Positions 48,599 to 57,858 of a stretch of 64,000 nt of DNA are shown here, in pieces. Every line of letters begins with the position of its first letter. Positions within the stretch are counted from its first letter, which is position 1. Below the pieces are notes generated by a model. The model made no database searches. It saw nothing but the letters and a program-made list of their open reading frames with translations, and was not told where the DNA came from. The position numbers and the translations under genes were made by a program. This DNA comes from a virus. The DNA is taken from positions 62,001 through 126,000 of IMG/VR virus record IMGVR_UViG_3300042889_001272. One strand, written 5' to 3'.

Positions 48599-51240
48599 GT
48601 TATGTTGACGCAGTTTATGTAAAAGATAAAGACCTTATCAATGTCGTAGAGCGAGTTGACGGTGTGAGAAAGTTTAAAAGTTTCCCGGCACATTACTTGT
48701 TTTACTATCAAGACAACAAAGGTCAATACATGGGTATTGATGGCAAGAGACTGACTAAAGTTGCTGTAAATAGCAACAAGGCCTTTGAAAAAGAAAAGCG
48801 TATTTACGGACATAAACAACTTTATGAAAGTGATATCAAACCTGTTAACCGTTGTTTGGAAACAAATTATCTAAACAGTGATGCGCCAAAAGTCAACAAG
48901 GCATTCTTCGACATTGAAGTTGCTTATAATAAGATCAAGGGCTTTGCTGATCCCAGCGATCCTTTTAATCCCATCACTGCTATCTCTGTACACTGCGGCT
49001 GGCTAGACAAACTAATCACTTTAGTTATTAAGCCAGACAAAATGGCACAAGATCAAGCAGAAGCTATTGTAGCTCGCTTTGATAACACTATTCTTTGTAG
49101 CACTGAAGAAGAAATGTTGGACATGTTTCTAAGTCTAATTGAAGACGCCGATATTGTCAGTGGTTGGAACAGTGGCGGATATGACATTCCTTACACAGTG
49201 AATCGTGTTATCAAACTAATGGGCTCTGATCATAGTCGTAGATTTTGTTTGTGGAATGCCAAACCTAAAAAGCGTGAATATGAACGCTATGGCAAAATCA
49301 GTGCTACATACGATCTCATTGGTCGTGTGCATTTAGACTATCTTGATTTATATCGCAAGTTTACATATCACGAACTTCATACATATCGTCTTGACTATGT
49401 AGGTGAGATTGAATTAGGTGAAAATAAAATTCAGTATGAAGGCACATTGGATCAACTGTATAACAATGACTTTGAAAAGTTCATTGCTTATAATAGACAA
49501 GATACTATGTTACTGTACAAGATGGATGCCAAGCTACAATATATTGACTTGGTTAATGTATTGGCACATGCGAATACCGTTACGTTCCTTACCACAATGG
49601 GTGCGGTTGCTATGACCGACCAAGCTATTATCAATGAAGCTCACGGAAGAGGAGTAATGGTAATGGATCGTAAGCGTGGTGATGGCATTGAAACACAAGC
49701 GGCAGGTGCGTATGTTGCTTACCCAGAAAAAGGTGTTCATGACTGGATCGGTAGCATGGACTTGAACAGTCTGTATCCAAGTTTGATTCGTGCTCTTAAT
49801 ATGAGTCCAGAAACAATTATTGGACAAGTGCGCCAACAACAAACTAAACCAGAAATTAAAGCATGGTTAGACAGTGGTAAAGGCTTTGCTGACTATTGGG
49901 ATGGTAAGTTTGCTGTTCACGAGTACAATGAGATTGTTGCCAAGAACAAAGGCTACAACATTGTCATCGACTGGGAGAATGGTACTAGCACAGAACTCAG
50001 TGCGGCAGAAGCATATGACTTGATTTACTTGCAAGGCAATCCTTGGATGCTAACTGCCAATGGTACAATCTTTACCTACGAGAACCAAGGAGTTATTCCC
50101 GGATTGCTGACTCGTTGGTATGCCGAACGTAAAGAACTACAAGCAAAAGCCAAAGAAGCATATGGCACTGATATGTTCGAGTATTGGGACAAGCGACAGT
50201 TAGTTAAGAAAATTAATTTGAACTCGTTGTATGGCGCTTTGCTTAATGCAGGAAGTAGGTTTTTCGATCTTCGTCTTGGACAAAGTACAACGTTGCTAGG
50301 TCGTAGTGTTGCTCGACACATGGCGGCCCAAGTTAATGCCGTATTTGATGGTGACTACAATCATAAAGGTCGAACTATTATCTATGGTGACACTGACAGT
50401 TGTTACTTTAGTGCTTATCCTGTGTTCAAAGGTCAAATTGACAGAGGTGAAATTGATTGGACTCGTGATAAGATCATTGAGCTATATGACATGGTTGCCG
50501 ACGAAGTCAATGCCACCTTTCCACAGTTTATGAACACAGCATTTAACTGTCCCACTAACTTGGGCGAGATTATCAAAGCTGGTCGAGAAGTTGTTGCTAG
50601 TAAAGGCTTGTTCATTACTAAAAAGCGTTATGCTGTTCTTATCTATGATAAAGAAGGTAAACGCAAAGACAAAGATGGAAGCCTTGGCGAGATCAAAGCC
50701 ATGGGTCTTGACTTAAAGAGAGCAGATACTCCTGAATTTATGCAACGGTTCTTGGAAACAATTCTTCTAATGGTTCTTAACGGACAGGACAAGCAAGACG
50801 TTATTGATGCTATCAATGAATTCAGAACGGCATTTAAAAGTCGTCCGGGCTGGGAGAAAGGTACACCCAAGCGTGTTAACAACTTAACTAAACATACTGA
50901 AGTCTTTGAAAAGACTGGCAAGTGCGGAGTTGGACATGCTATGGCAGCTATCAATTGGAATAGATTTAAGAAGGCACATGGTGACCAAGCAAGTTTGGAT
51001 ATTACAGATGGTATGAAAGTTATTGTCTGCAAGTTAAAATCTAACCCCATGGGCATCACAAGTATTGCTCATCCAATTGACGAAATGAGATTGCCAGAAT
51101 GGTTTAAGGACATGCCTTTCGACCATGGCGCAATGGAAGAAACAATCATCAACAATAAAGTGGAAAACTTAATTGGTGTTCTTGATTGGGATATTCGAGC
51201 AAGTGATCAAACAAACACCTTCGAAAGTTTGTTTGCGTAA
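48595..51240 (+). CDS. 43: DNA polymerase, family B (T4 gp43-like)
   Basis: 881 residues (T4 gp43: 898). Exonuclease motif FFDIE at 104-108; later SGWNSGGYDIPY (Exo II) and FIAYNRQDTMLL (Exo III). Polymerase motifs: SMDLNSLYPSLIRALNMSPET (about 386-406), KINLNSLYGALLNAGSRF (motif B, about 540) and IYGDTDSCYF (motif C, about 595), with KKRYAVL following. The C-terminal end FESLFA is the clamp-binding peptide as in T4. The replicative polymerase with proofreading; the clamp gene follows. Confidence 0.97.
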   Translation: MSYVDAVYVKDKDLINVVERVDGVRKFKSFPAHYLFYYQDNKGQYMGIDGKRLTKVAVNSNKAFEKEKRIYGHKQLYESDIKPVNRCLETNYLNSDAPKVNKAFFDIEVAYNKIKGFADPSDPFNPITAISVHCGWLDKLITLVIKPDKMAQDQAEAIVARFDNTILCSTEEEMLDMFLSLIEDADIVSGWNSGGYDIPYTVNRVIKLMGSDHSRRFCLWNAKPKKREYERYGKISATYDLIGRVHLDYLDLYRKFTYHELHTYRLDYVGEIELGENKIQYEGTLDQLYNNDFEKFIAYNRQDTMLLYKMDAKLQYIDLVNVLAHANTVTFLTTMGAVAMTDQAIINEAHGRGVMVMDRKRGDGIETQAAGAYVAYPEKGVHDWIGSMDLNSLYPSLIRALNMSPETIIGQVRQQQTKPEIKAWLDSGKGFADYWDGKFAVHEYNEIVAKNKGYNIVIDWENGTSTELSAAEAYDLIYLQGNPWMLTANGTIFTYENQGVIPGLLTRWYAERKELQAKAKEAYGTDMFEYWDKRQLVKKINLNSLYGALLNAGSRFFDLRLGQSTTLLGRSVARHMAAQVNAVFDGDYNHKGRTIIYGDTDSCYFSAYPVFKGQIDRGEIDWTRDKIIELYDMVADEVNATFPQFMNTAFNCPTNLGEIIKAGREVVASKGLFITKKRYAVLIYDKEGKRKDKDGSLGEIKAMGLDLKRADTPEFMQRFLETILLMVLNGQDKQDVIDAINEFRTAFKSRPGWEKGTPKRVNNLTKHTEVFEKTGKCGVGHAMAAINWNRFKKAHGDQASLDITDGMKVIVCKLKSNPMGITSIAHPIDEMRLPEWFKDMPFDHGAMEETIINNKVENLIGVLDWDIRASDQTNTFESLFA

Positions 51241-51280
51241 CTAAATAGAATACGCGACATGCTTGGCGCATGTCGTATCA
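51241..51280 (+). other. Hairpin after gp43 with adjoining late-type box
   Basis: CTAAATA at 51241-51247 and a stem GACATGC/GCATGTC (51256-51262 with 51268-51274), extended by TAC/GTA. No T-tract follows, so it is either a weak terminator or an RNA processing/stability element between gp43 and gp45. Confidence 0.4.
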
Positions 51281-51325
51281 AAGGTCAACTTAATCGTGTT
51301 TTGGTAACATGGATAGTTATAATAG

Positions 51326-51354
51326 TTGACACTACAACCTAAATACGCTATACT
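51326..51354 (+). promoter_or_regulatory. Promoter of gp45 with embedded late box
   Basis: TTGACA at 51326-51331, 17-base spacer, TATACT at 51349-51354; CCTAAATA at 51338-51345 lies in the spacer. Confidence 0.8.
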
Positions 51355-51373
51355 AGCGTATAGGAGAGAAATA

Positions 51374-52111
51374 ATGAAAGACGCAATTTTTGATATCGTG
51401 CGACACACAGCCAGCCTCGGCTTCTTTGACTTGGCAAAGATCACAGGCACTGATGCTAGCACAGAAATATGGACCTGTGACGAAAAACGTAACGTAGTCC
51501 TTGAAGCCGAATTAAAGAATCCAGTGGCATCCTTGATTGGTGAAGTTGGTTTAGGTAATTTAAGTTTCTTAAATGGTTTAACTGGTCTTTATAATAAAGA
51601 TGGCGTTGAAGTCGAAGTATCTACAGTAAGTAAAAATGGTGCAGAGATTCCAGATTACTTTATCTTTAAAGATGCTGATGGCAACAACGACAAGTATCGT
51701 TTGATGAGTAAAGAAATCATCGACACACAACTGCAACAAAGCAAGTTTAAAGGTGTTAAGTGGGATATTAGCTTTGAACCAAAGAAAAGTAAAGTAAGTG
51801 AAATGAGTCAGAAGGCAGGTATCTATTCTGCATTAGAGCCTACATTTACTGTTAAGACAGAAAACAATGATCTTGTTTTCATCTTCGGTAGTGACACAGG
51901 TGGCAGTCACTTTGGACGTATGACCTTTGCAAGTAATGTAACAGGCTCTATGAAAGAAGGTTATTCTTGGCCCATTGACAAGTTTTTGAGTATTCTTAAA
52001 CTTGGTATGAGTGGCGAATGTAAAGTACAATTCTGTCAAGTGGCTTGTATGATTACCATTGACAGCGGCACTGGTGTTTATAACTACATCTTGCCGGGAC
52101 ATACTCGTTAA
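51374..52111 (+). CDS. 45: Sliding clamp (T4 gp45-like)
   Basis: 245 residues from the ATG at 51374, which follows AGGAG; T4 gp45 has 228. The acidic two-domain clamp pattern is visible: NLSFLNGLTGLYNKDGVEVEV, SKEIIDTQ, SFEPKKSKVSEMSQKAGIYSALEPTF and the closing FLSILKLGMSGECKVQF...GVYNYILPG. It tethers gp43 to DNA and in T4 also activates late transcription. The frame is open 16 codons upstream through the promoter, which is not expected to be translated. Confidence 0.92.
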   Translation: MKDAIFDIVRHTASLGFFDLAKITGTDASTEIWTCDEKRNVVLEAELKNPVASLIGEVGLGNLSFLNGLTGLYNKDGVEVEVSTVSKNGAEIPDYFIFKDADGNNDKYRLMSKEIIDTQLQQSKFKGVKWDISFEPKKSKVSEMSQKAGIYSALEPTFTVKTENNDLVFIFGSDTGGSHFGRMTFASNVTGSMKEGYSWPIDKFLSILKLGMSGECKVQFCQVACMITIDSGTGVYNYILPGHTR

Positions 52112-52120
52112 GGAATTATT

Positions 52121-52348
52121 ATGGTTACTAAAAAACTTACCCCAGTTAAACCAGAAGCATCAGAACCTGATTCGATTCAGGCGGCAATGTTATTAGAACT
52201 GCAAAAGCACACCGAATACATGCATCGCATGGATTGGAAACTATGGATGATTATGAATATGTTTCGTACTATCGGTGAAGAAAATGGTTATACATTCAGT
52301 GTTGTACACAGGGACGAAGACGACATAGATCCACGTCGAGAGGTATAA
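52121..52348 (+). CDS. Small hypothetical protein, paralogue of next gene
   Basis: 75 residues. LLELQKHTEYMHRMDWKLWMI is a helical motif repeated, in altered form, in the next gene. The start is eight bases after AAGGA. It belongs to the gp45 transcription unit. No function recognised. Confidence 0.6.
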   Translation: MVTKKLTPVKPEASEPDSIQAAMLLELQKHTEYMHRMDWKLWMIMNMFRTIGEENGYTFSVVHRDEDDIDPRREV

Positions 52349-52349
52349 T

Positions 52350-52631
52350 ATGACAGATAATCAAACAGAAAAAATTATATCCCTTCTTGAAAATATAGAA
52401 AAGCATCTTCAAGCAATCGATTGGAAATTTTGGAATTTGCATCAACAGTTTGATAAAGAGAAAACAAATCTCGATGTGGAAAATACTGAAAAACCAATCG
52501 AAGAAATAATTGTCAACGATGAACTAGAAAGTCTTGCAGAAATAGTCAGTGCTCCGGCCACTGTTCCTGAGCCTGAAAGACCTGTAGTAAAGCACACGCT
52601 GAAATATCCAAGTATCGAGGTTTTGAAATGA
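52350..52631 (+). CDS. Small hypothetical protein, paralogue of previous gene
   Basis: 93 residues. LLENIEKHLQAIDWKFWNLHQQF parallels LLELQKHTEYMHRMDWKLWMI upstream, suggesting tandem duplication of a helical domain with a DWK-W core. The rest is acidic and Pro/Val-rich (APATVPEPERPVVKH). It overlaps the QueD-like gene (ATGA). Confidence 0.6.
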   Translation: MTDNQTEKIISLLENIEKHLQAIDWKFWNLHQQFDKEKTNLDVENTEKPIEEIIVNDELESLAEIVSAPATVPEPERPVVKHTLKYPSIEVLK

Positions 52632-53002
52632 AAAAAATGATTTGGGTTACCTTTCAAAAAGAAGGCATACACAAGTATCCAGCAGCTCTAACTGATCCTA
52701 ACTTGGCTACTGGCGATGAATATGATGTCAGCTTTCTTGGCTATCCCCACAGACATACATTTCATTTCAAAGTATCCATTGAAGTATTTCATGATGATCG
52801 TGACATTGAATTTATTCAATTCAAACGCTGGTTGGAAAATCTTTATAAAGGTGCTATACTAGCATTAGACTTTAAAAGTTGCGAGATGATCGCAGAAGAT
52901 TTGTACACACAAATTAATGCTCGCCATCCCGGTAGAGCAGTGACAATAGAAGTAAGTGAGGACGGTGAAAATGGATGCTACATTCAATTTGAACAGAAGT
53001 AA
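52628..53002 (+). CDS. queD: QueD-like 6-pyruvoyltetrahydropterin synthase homologue
   Basis: 124 residues. GYPHRHTFHFKVSIEVFHDD gives histidines 41, 43 and 46 resembling the HxH-type zinc site of QueD/PTPS, followed by IEFIQFKRWLENLY, CEMIAEDLYTQI (the TAE(N/D)LA helix) and VTIEVSEDGENGCYIQF. It may make 6-carboxytetrahydropterin for preQ0, together with FolE and QueE found further on. The active-site Cys is not obvious, so it is a divergent member; similar short proteins occur in T4-like phages. Confidence 0.55.
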   Translation: MKKMIWVTFQKEGIHKYPAALTDPNLATGDEYDVSFLGYPHRHTFHFKVSIEVFHDDRDIEFIQFKRWLENLYKGAILALDFKSCEMIAEDLYTQINARHPGRAVTIEVSEDGENGCYIQFEQK

Positions 53003-53372
53003 GGTGAGAACAGTGCATAACAATAATAATTCTTATGTTAGTCGTGCTATGATCAATATCAACGATATCAAATATGATTTGTTGAAGATCAGTGAAATGT
53101 ACGATGGAGTGTTACAAGATGGTCTTGGACACATTGCCGCAGACATGTTCTGGAAATATCTACAAGATATGTGTGACCAACGTTGGATGCACAGTTTCGA
53201 AATTACAGAGATTGTGTTGAAAGAACACAGTTACACATACGACATTAATATCCAAATTACTAATGATCGTACTCCAAAGAAATTAAAGATCCATGTGGGT
53301 CTTTATAAGAGTGCATGGTTTGACTTGTCTAAGTCAATGAAAAATACAGCAAACGGTTACGTAAATGCTTAA
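52971..53372 (+). CDS. Hypothetical protein
   Basis: 133 residues from the ATG at 52971 (GAGG upstream); a further in-frame ATG is at 53049. The product contains NDIKYDLLKISEMYDGVLQDGLGHIAADMFWKYLQ and ends near SMKNTANGYVNA. It overlaps the QueD-like gene by 32 bases and the DpdA-like gene by eight. No family recognised. Confidence 0.55.
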   Translation: MDATFNLNRSKVRTVHNNNNSYVSRAMININDIKYDLLKISEMYDGVLQDGLGHIAADMFWKYLQDMCDQRWMHSFEITEIVLKEHSYTYDINIQITNDRTPKKLKIHVGLYKSAWFDLSKSMKNTANGYVNA

Positions 53373-54927
53373 TCATAAAACCCGTGTAGATTTAAAAACT
53401 CGCAATAAAGACTATGCAGTCTTTTTGCCAAGTATCAGCGGGTTCTATCAAACCTTTATTAGTAAACAACAAAAAGAAGAATTCGTTCCTTTGAATAGAA
53501 TTCCAAAAGAGTTTGAAAACGGTATTGAAGGTATGAACTTCCTTAACAAGGAACAGGCATATTTTTACTACCCCGATGCGCTATATTCTGCAGGTCACGC
53601 ACAGTTAGATGTGACCAAAAGCTATGTTGAAGAATCCATGGTTCAACAACGTGATAAAACTAACCCCGATAGTTTTATCCTTGGCGACAGTGGCGGGTTC
53701 CAGATTGGTAAAGGTGTTATTAACTTTGACTGGCAGCACTTCTGGGAGAAGCAGGGCGATGCAGGTTATGTAGGTGCCGCGGATAAAACCCGTATGGCAA
53801 TTCTTAACTGGCTAGAGTTCACTGCTGATTATAGCATGGTACTTGACTTGCCAACTTGGAGTGCCGCGCCTATTAACCAAGCACGTACAGGACTTAAAGA
53901 CTTTGGCGATTGCCTACGTGGAACATTGTTTAACAACGATTTCTTCTTAAAACATCGTCAGGGTAAGACTAAGTTCCTAAACGTGCTACAAGGTGGTACT
54001 AATGAGGATGCTGACACTTGGTATGAAGCTGTCAAGCATTATCCATTTGAAGGCTGGGCCATGGGTGGTAATAACATGAAGGACGCAGACTTGATGTTAC
54101 GTAGACTTGTCAAACTACGTGATGAAAAATTACTGGAACCAGGACGCGATGTTATTCACTTCTTGGGTACTAGTAAACTTGAATTGGCTTGTTTGTTAAC
54201 TGCGGTTCAACGCAATTTACGTGAGCACGTTAATCCTAATATGAAGATTACGTTTGACTGTGCTAGTCCATTTTTAGCCACTGCTTATGGTCAGGCTTAC
54301 ACACAGCACGTTCATCGTAATAATCGTTTTAGTTACATTATGGATAAGGCCATTGATGACAGACGTCTTGCTGGTAGTGATACGCCATGGCCTTGGAATA
54401 GTCCTGTGGGCGAGCGTATGACCATGGGCGATGCTTGTTACTATAAGCCAGGTGATTTGAATAAGTTGGGTAAAGAAAGTAGAACATCTTGGGATAGTTT
54501 TGCTTACTTCTTAATGATGGGACATAACGTGTATCAACACATTGAATCAGTGCAACGTGCCAATGCGTTAAATGATACTGCCTGTGTTTTACATAAACCT
54601 GACCCTGGACATTGGCATCCTACTAAAGGCACCAACGGTGAACTTAGTAACTGGGTTCCACGCAATGTTATCTACATCACAGAATTAGTTAATCGTGTGT
54701 TTACCAGTGAAACACCTTTTACTGAACTTGATAGAGCTTCTAAGTTACTTGCCGACTTTAACAATAAGAAAACTCTTAAGACCAATGCCAAAGCCAACAA
54801 CATGCTTTTCGAAATTAAAGATTCGAAAACAGGCGAAAAGATCATTGACAAAGGCAGCGACAACGATTCTGCCATCGTTGATGACTGGGATCTAACCGAA
54901 GCCGAAAATATTTTAAAAGCCGCATAA
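53365..54927 (+). CDS. dpdA: DpdA-like DNA transglycosylase (TGT family)
   Basis: 520 residues. ILGDSGGFQIGKG at 105-117 carries the TGT-family nucleophile-support Asp108 (DSGGF), FLNVLQGGTNEDADTWY is the VQGG strand, WAMGGNNMKDADLMLRRL equals the GYAIGGLS region, and TFDCASPFLATA near 297 bears the second Asp. In phages, DpdA swaps guanine in DNA for a 7-deazaguanine base. QueE, QueD-like and FolE genes in this window supply the precursor. It lacks the tRNA-TGT zinc motif in the usual place, which supports the DNA type. A tRNA-directed role remains possible. Confidence 0.8.
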   Translation: MLNHKTRVDLKTRNKDYAVFLPSISGFYQTFISKQQKEEFVPLNRIPKEFENGIEGMNFLNKEQAYFYYPDALYSAGHAQLDVTKSYVEESMVQQRDKTNPDSFILGDSGGFQIGKGVINFDWQHFWEKQGDAGYVGAADKTRMAILNWLEFTADYSMVLDLPTWSAAPINQARTGLKDFGDCLRGTLFNNDFFLKHRQGKTKFLNVLQGGTNEDADTWYEAVKHYPFEGWAMGGNNMKDADLMLRRLVKLRDEKLLEPGRDVIHFLGTSKLELACLLTAVQRNLREHVNPNMKITFDCASPFLATAYGQAYTQHVHRNNRFSYIMDKAIDDRRLAGSDTPWPWNSPVGERMTMGDACYYKPGDLNKLGKESRTSWDSFAYFLMMGHNVYQHIESVQRANALNDTACVLHKPDPGHWHPTKGTNGELSNWVPRNVIYITELVNRVFTSETPFTELDRASKLLADFNNKKTLKTNAKANNMLFEIKDSKTGEKIIDKGSDNDSAIVDDWDLTEAENILKAA

Positions 54928-55811
54928 TGAAAGCACTTATAATTGGTCTAGGTTTCGGCCAGGCTGTTTATCTGCCTGTGCTAACTCAACTTGGTTATGA
55001 AGTAATTACTGTTGACATGGATACATCTAAAGGTGCTGATTTTTCAGACATTGAAGATGCTATTCGTGTTCACAGTAAATTTGATACTGTGAACATATGT
55101 ACTCCAAACTTTACGCATATCAAATTAGCAAGAGCTGTGGCTCCTCACGCGAATATTGTATTTGTTGAAAAGCCAGGTGTTGTTAACAGCGAAGCATGGC
55201 GATGGCTTTGTGCTGATTATCCCGGGACTCGTTTTATGATGGTAAAGAATAATCAATATCGTGATACTATTACACAGTTTAAAACACTTGCAGATCAAAG
55301 TCATACTGTTAGGGTTGTTTGGAATAATAAAAATCGTATTCCAAATCCAGGTAGTTGGTTTACTACAAAGGAACTGGCCTTTGGTGGTGTTAGTCGAGAT
55401 TTGATACCTCATATGTTAAGTTACTATGTAGCATTGACAGACTACACAAAAGGTAATAAACTATATGGTAACGCAACACAAAGACATGAACTCAAAGATC
55501 TTATTGATACTGATTATGGTAGCGTCAATCATGATGGCACTTACAATGTCGACGACTTCTGTGAATTTGAATTCAAAAACGGAGATACTACTTGGATATT
55601 AACTGCCAATTGGAAAGATGACAAAGCAGATGATGTTTATATTAGTTTTGACATGAAGAATTCTGCTGTTAGACATAAGTTAGGATTATGTCCAGAATCT
55701 GCATACAAAGCAATGATAGAAAACGCTGTTACAAACCTAAATAATGATATGTTCTGGAAAGAACAATTACAACAGGATCTTTGGATTCACCGACAAATAG
55801 AAAACTTATGA
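54927..55811 (+). CDS. Gfo/Idh/MocA-type NAD-dependent oxidoreductase
   Basis: 294 residues with the N-terminal Rossmann start MKALIIGLGFGQAVYLPVL, TVNICTPNFTHIKLARAV and the IVFVEKPGV motif of the family, followed by a C-terminal alpha/beta domain. These enzymes oxidise or reduce sugars and sugar nucleotides. It begins the surface-sugar-like cluster (54.9-61.9 kb) and overlaps DpdA by one base and the SulP gene by four. Confidence 0.85.
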   Translation: MKALIIGLGFGQAVYLPVLTQLGYEVITVDMDTSKGADFSDIEDAIRVHSKFDTVNICTPNFTHIKLARAVAPHANIVFVEKPGVVNSEAWRWLCADYPGTRFMMVKNNQYRDTITQFKTLADQSHTVRVVWNNKNRIPNPGSWFTTKELAFGGVSRDLIPHMLSYYVALTDYTKGNKLYGNATQRHELKDLIDTDYGSVNHDGTYNVDDFCEFEFKNGDTTWILTANWKDDKADDVYISFDMKNSAVRHKLGLCPESAYKAMIENAVTNLNNDMFWKEQLQQDLWIHRQIENL

Positions 55812-56956
55812 ACGCACGATCAATAACACGTAATACTCTAGCTGGTATTACTACTAGTCTTGCTATGGTGCCGGAAGTTGTTGCCTTTGCGCTGTTAGCA
55901 CACGTCAATCCTTTAGTGGGATTATATGCCGCAGTAATACTGGGATTAGTCACTGCTATATTTGGCGGACGTCCCGGACTTATCAGTGGAGGCGCCGGTA
56001 GCCTTGCAGTTGTCAGCGTGGCATTAGTAATCACACACGGAGTTGAATATCTATTTGCTTGTATTGTACTCATGGGCATTATACAATTCGCATTTGGTGC
56101 ATTTAAGTTAGGCAAGTTAATTAAATTAGTTAGTCCTAGTGTAATGACTGGTTTTGTCAACGGCTTGGCACTAGTAATTTTTACAGCACAGTTTCATCAA
56201 ATTCCTACACAAGGATTTGAATTGTATTATATGTTAGGTTTAATTGTAGTTACAATAGTTGGCGTAATTGTTGCTCCTATGATTACACGACATATTCCTG
56301 GTAGTTTGTTGGGCATTGTTCTTGTAACTGCTGTGGTATATATCTTTGGTATCAGTACAAAGACAGTGGGAGACATTGCACATATCAGCGGAGCATTACC
56401 TAGTTTCCATTTGCCCGATGTTCCTTTTACATTAGAAACACTACAGATAGTATTACCTTATAGTTTGATCCTTGCGGCAATTGGTTTGATTGAAACTTTA
56501 CTCACTGCTAACTTAGTAGATAAGACAATTGGCGGAGTTAATCAACCCAATAAAGAAAGCATAGCACAAGGTGCAGGTAATGTGTTGACAGGCCTGTTTG
56601 GTGGTATGGGAGGTTGTGCTATGATTGGACAAACAGTTATTAATTTAGAAGCCGGTGGACATCAGCGTTTGGCAGGGGTGGTTGAAGCATTAGCTATTCT
56701 TGCTTACATTGTATTTGCTAGTTTTATAATTGAATCGATTCCTATTGCGGCTTTAATTGGTGTAATGTGTGTGGTATGTTATCATACATTTGATTGGAAC
56801 AGTTTGAACTTTAAGGACAAACCTAAAGAAGATATTGCTGTCATGCTAACTGTCACTGTAACTACATTTATATTCAATTTGGCTTTTGCCGTTTTGTTAG
56901 GCATTTTGCTAACAAGTATGTTATACTACTGGAAACACGTTAAAGAAGCAACATGA
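55808..56956 (+). CDS. SulP-family anion transporter
   Basis: 382 residues from the ATG at 55808 that overlaps the previous stop (an in-frame ATG at 55781 is less likely). About ten or more membrane segments; the SulP signature region TSLAMVPEVVAFALLAHVNPLVGLYAAV with GRPGLISGGAGSLAVVSVAL near the start, and NKESIAQGAGNVLTGLFGGMGGCAMIGQTVINLEAGG (residues about 250-285). The cytosolic STAS domain is missing. Members carry sulfate or bicarbonate. In a phage with Suf genes sulfate import is attractive but unproven. Confidence 0.9.
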   Translation: MNARSITRNTLAGITTSLAMVPEVVAFALLAHVNPLVGLYAAVILGLVTAIFGGRPGLISGGAGSLAVVSVALVITHGVEYLFACIVLMGIIQFAFGAFKLGKLIKLVSPSVMTGFVNGLALVIFTAQFHQIPTQGFELYYMLGLIVVTIVGVIVAPMITRHIPGSLLGIVLVTAVVYIFGISTKTVGDIAHISGALPSFHLPDVPFTLETLQIVLPYSLILAAIGLIETLLTANLVDKTIGGVNQPNKESIAQGAGNVLTGLFGGMGGCAMIGQTVINLEAGGHQRLAGVVEALAILAYIVFASFIIESIPIAALIGVMCVVCYHTFDWNSLNFKDKPKEDIAVMLTVTVTTFIFNLAFAVLLGILLTSMLYYWKHVKEAT

Positions 56957-57858
56957 CAAGAATATTACAAACAACAGGCACTGGCAATTTTACAGAAACA
57001 ACTTGGATTAATCCAAAATGCAGTGACGATGAAATTACTGTACAAAGTATTATGACCGGTGTATGTCGCAGTGACATTGATATGATGGAAGGCAACTTCG
57101 GTCCTTTGCCAATTAATATGCAAGGGCACGAAGGCTTGGGTCGAGTAATTAAAGTAGGTAAAAACATTGAAGATGTAGTTGTAGGGGATATCGTAGCTAC
57201 TAGAGGTGAACCTGCGTATGCAGACAAATACAATGTTCGTAATAGAGAATATGTTGTTGTGCCAGAAGCACATCCAAAATATATATTAGAACCAGTTGCC
57301 TGCGGGATTAATATTATCCAGCAGCCTATTAGAGAAATTGCAGAACGTGCTGGATCAACTAAACGTTTACTGATACTGGGCAGTGGTTTCCTTGCGTGGG
57401 TTGCTTTCAACACTATTCTAATACATCACTTGGATTTTGAAATCACAGTAGTAGGTAACAGCAATAAAGAACTATGGGGAGAAATCCTGCATCAAAACTA
57501 TCAAGGTACTTTTGATGTCATTATTGACTTGAGCAGTAAGATGGATGTTTTTGAGAAACCTATTCTAAATAATGAAGCATTAGTGGTGTTTGGAAGTCAA
57601 AAACAAGTTAGCACAGACTTCAGTAATTTACTTTGGAAGGCTTGTACAATGATATTCCCAAGTCCGAGAACCGAAAACTTTTATCATCGCATGAAAGATG
57701 CGGCTTACTGGATTGAGCAAGGTGATATTGTAGTTGACAGCTTCTGGACTCGAGCGTATAATAGAGACACTGAATGGCAACAAGCATTTGCTGATGGCCT
57801 TGACCGCCCTGCTGGTTATAGCAGGGGATACATTTATTGGAACGAAAATGGCAATTGA
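56953..57858 (+). CDS. Medium-chain alcohol dehydrogenase-like (GroES-fold) protein
   Basis: 301 residues with TGVCRSDIDMMEG (catalytic Cys-x-SD), GHEGLGRVIKVGKNIEDVVVGDIVA and a Rossmann part LLILGSGFLAWVAFN. The structural zinc loop appears absent, and total length is below the usual 340. It may oxidise a polyol or a sugar derivative in the same cluster. Overlaps with SulP (ATGA) and the next gene. Confidence 0.8.
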   Translation: MTRILQTTGTGNFTETTWINPKCSDDEITVQSIMTGVCRSDIDMMEGNFGPLPINMQGHEGLGRVIKVGKNIEDVVVGDIVATRGEPAYADKYNVRNREYVVVPEAHPKYILEPVACGINIIQQPIREIAERAGSTKRLLILGSGFLAWVAFNTILIHHLDFEITVVGNSNKELWGEILHQNYQGTFDVIIDLSSKMDVFEKPILNNEALVVFGSQKQVSTDFSNLLWKACTMIFPSPRTENFYHRMKDAAYWIEQGDIVVDSFWTRAYNRDTEWQQAFADGLDRPAGYSRGYIYWNENGN

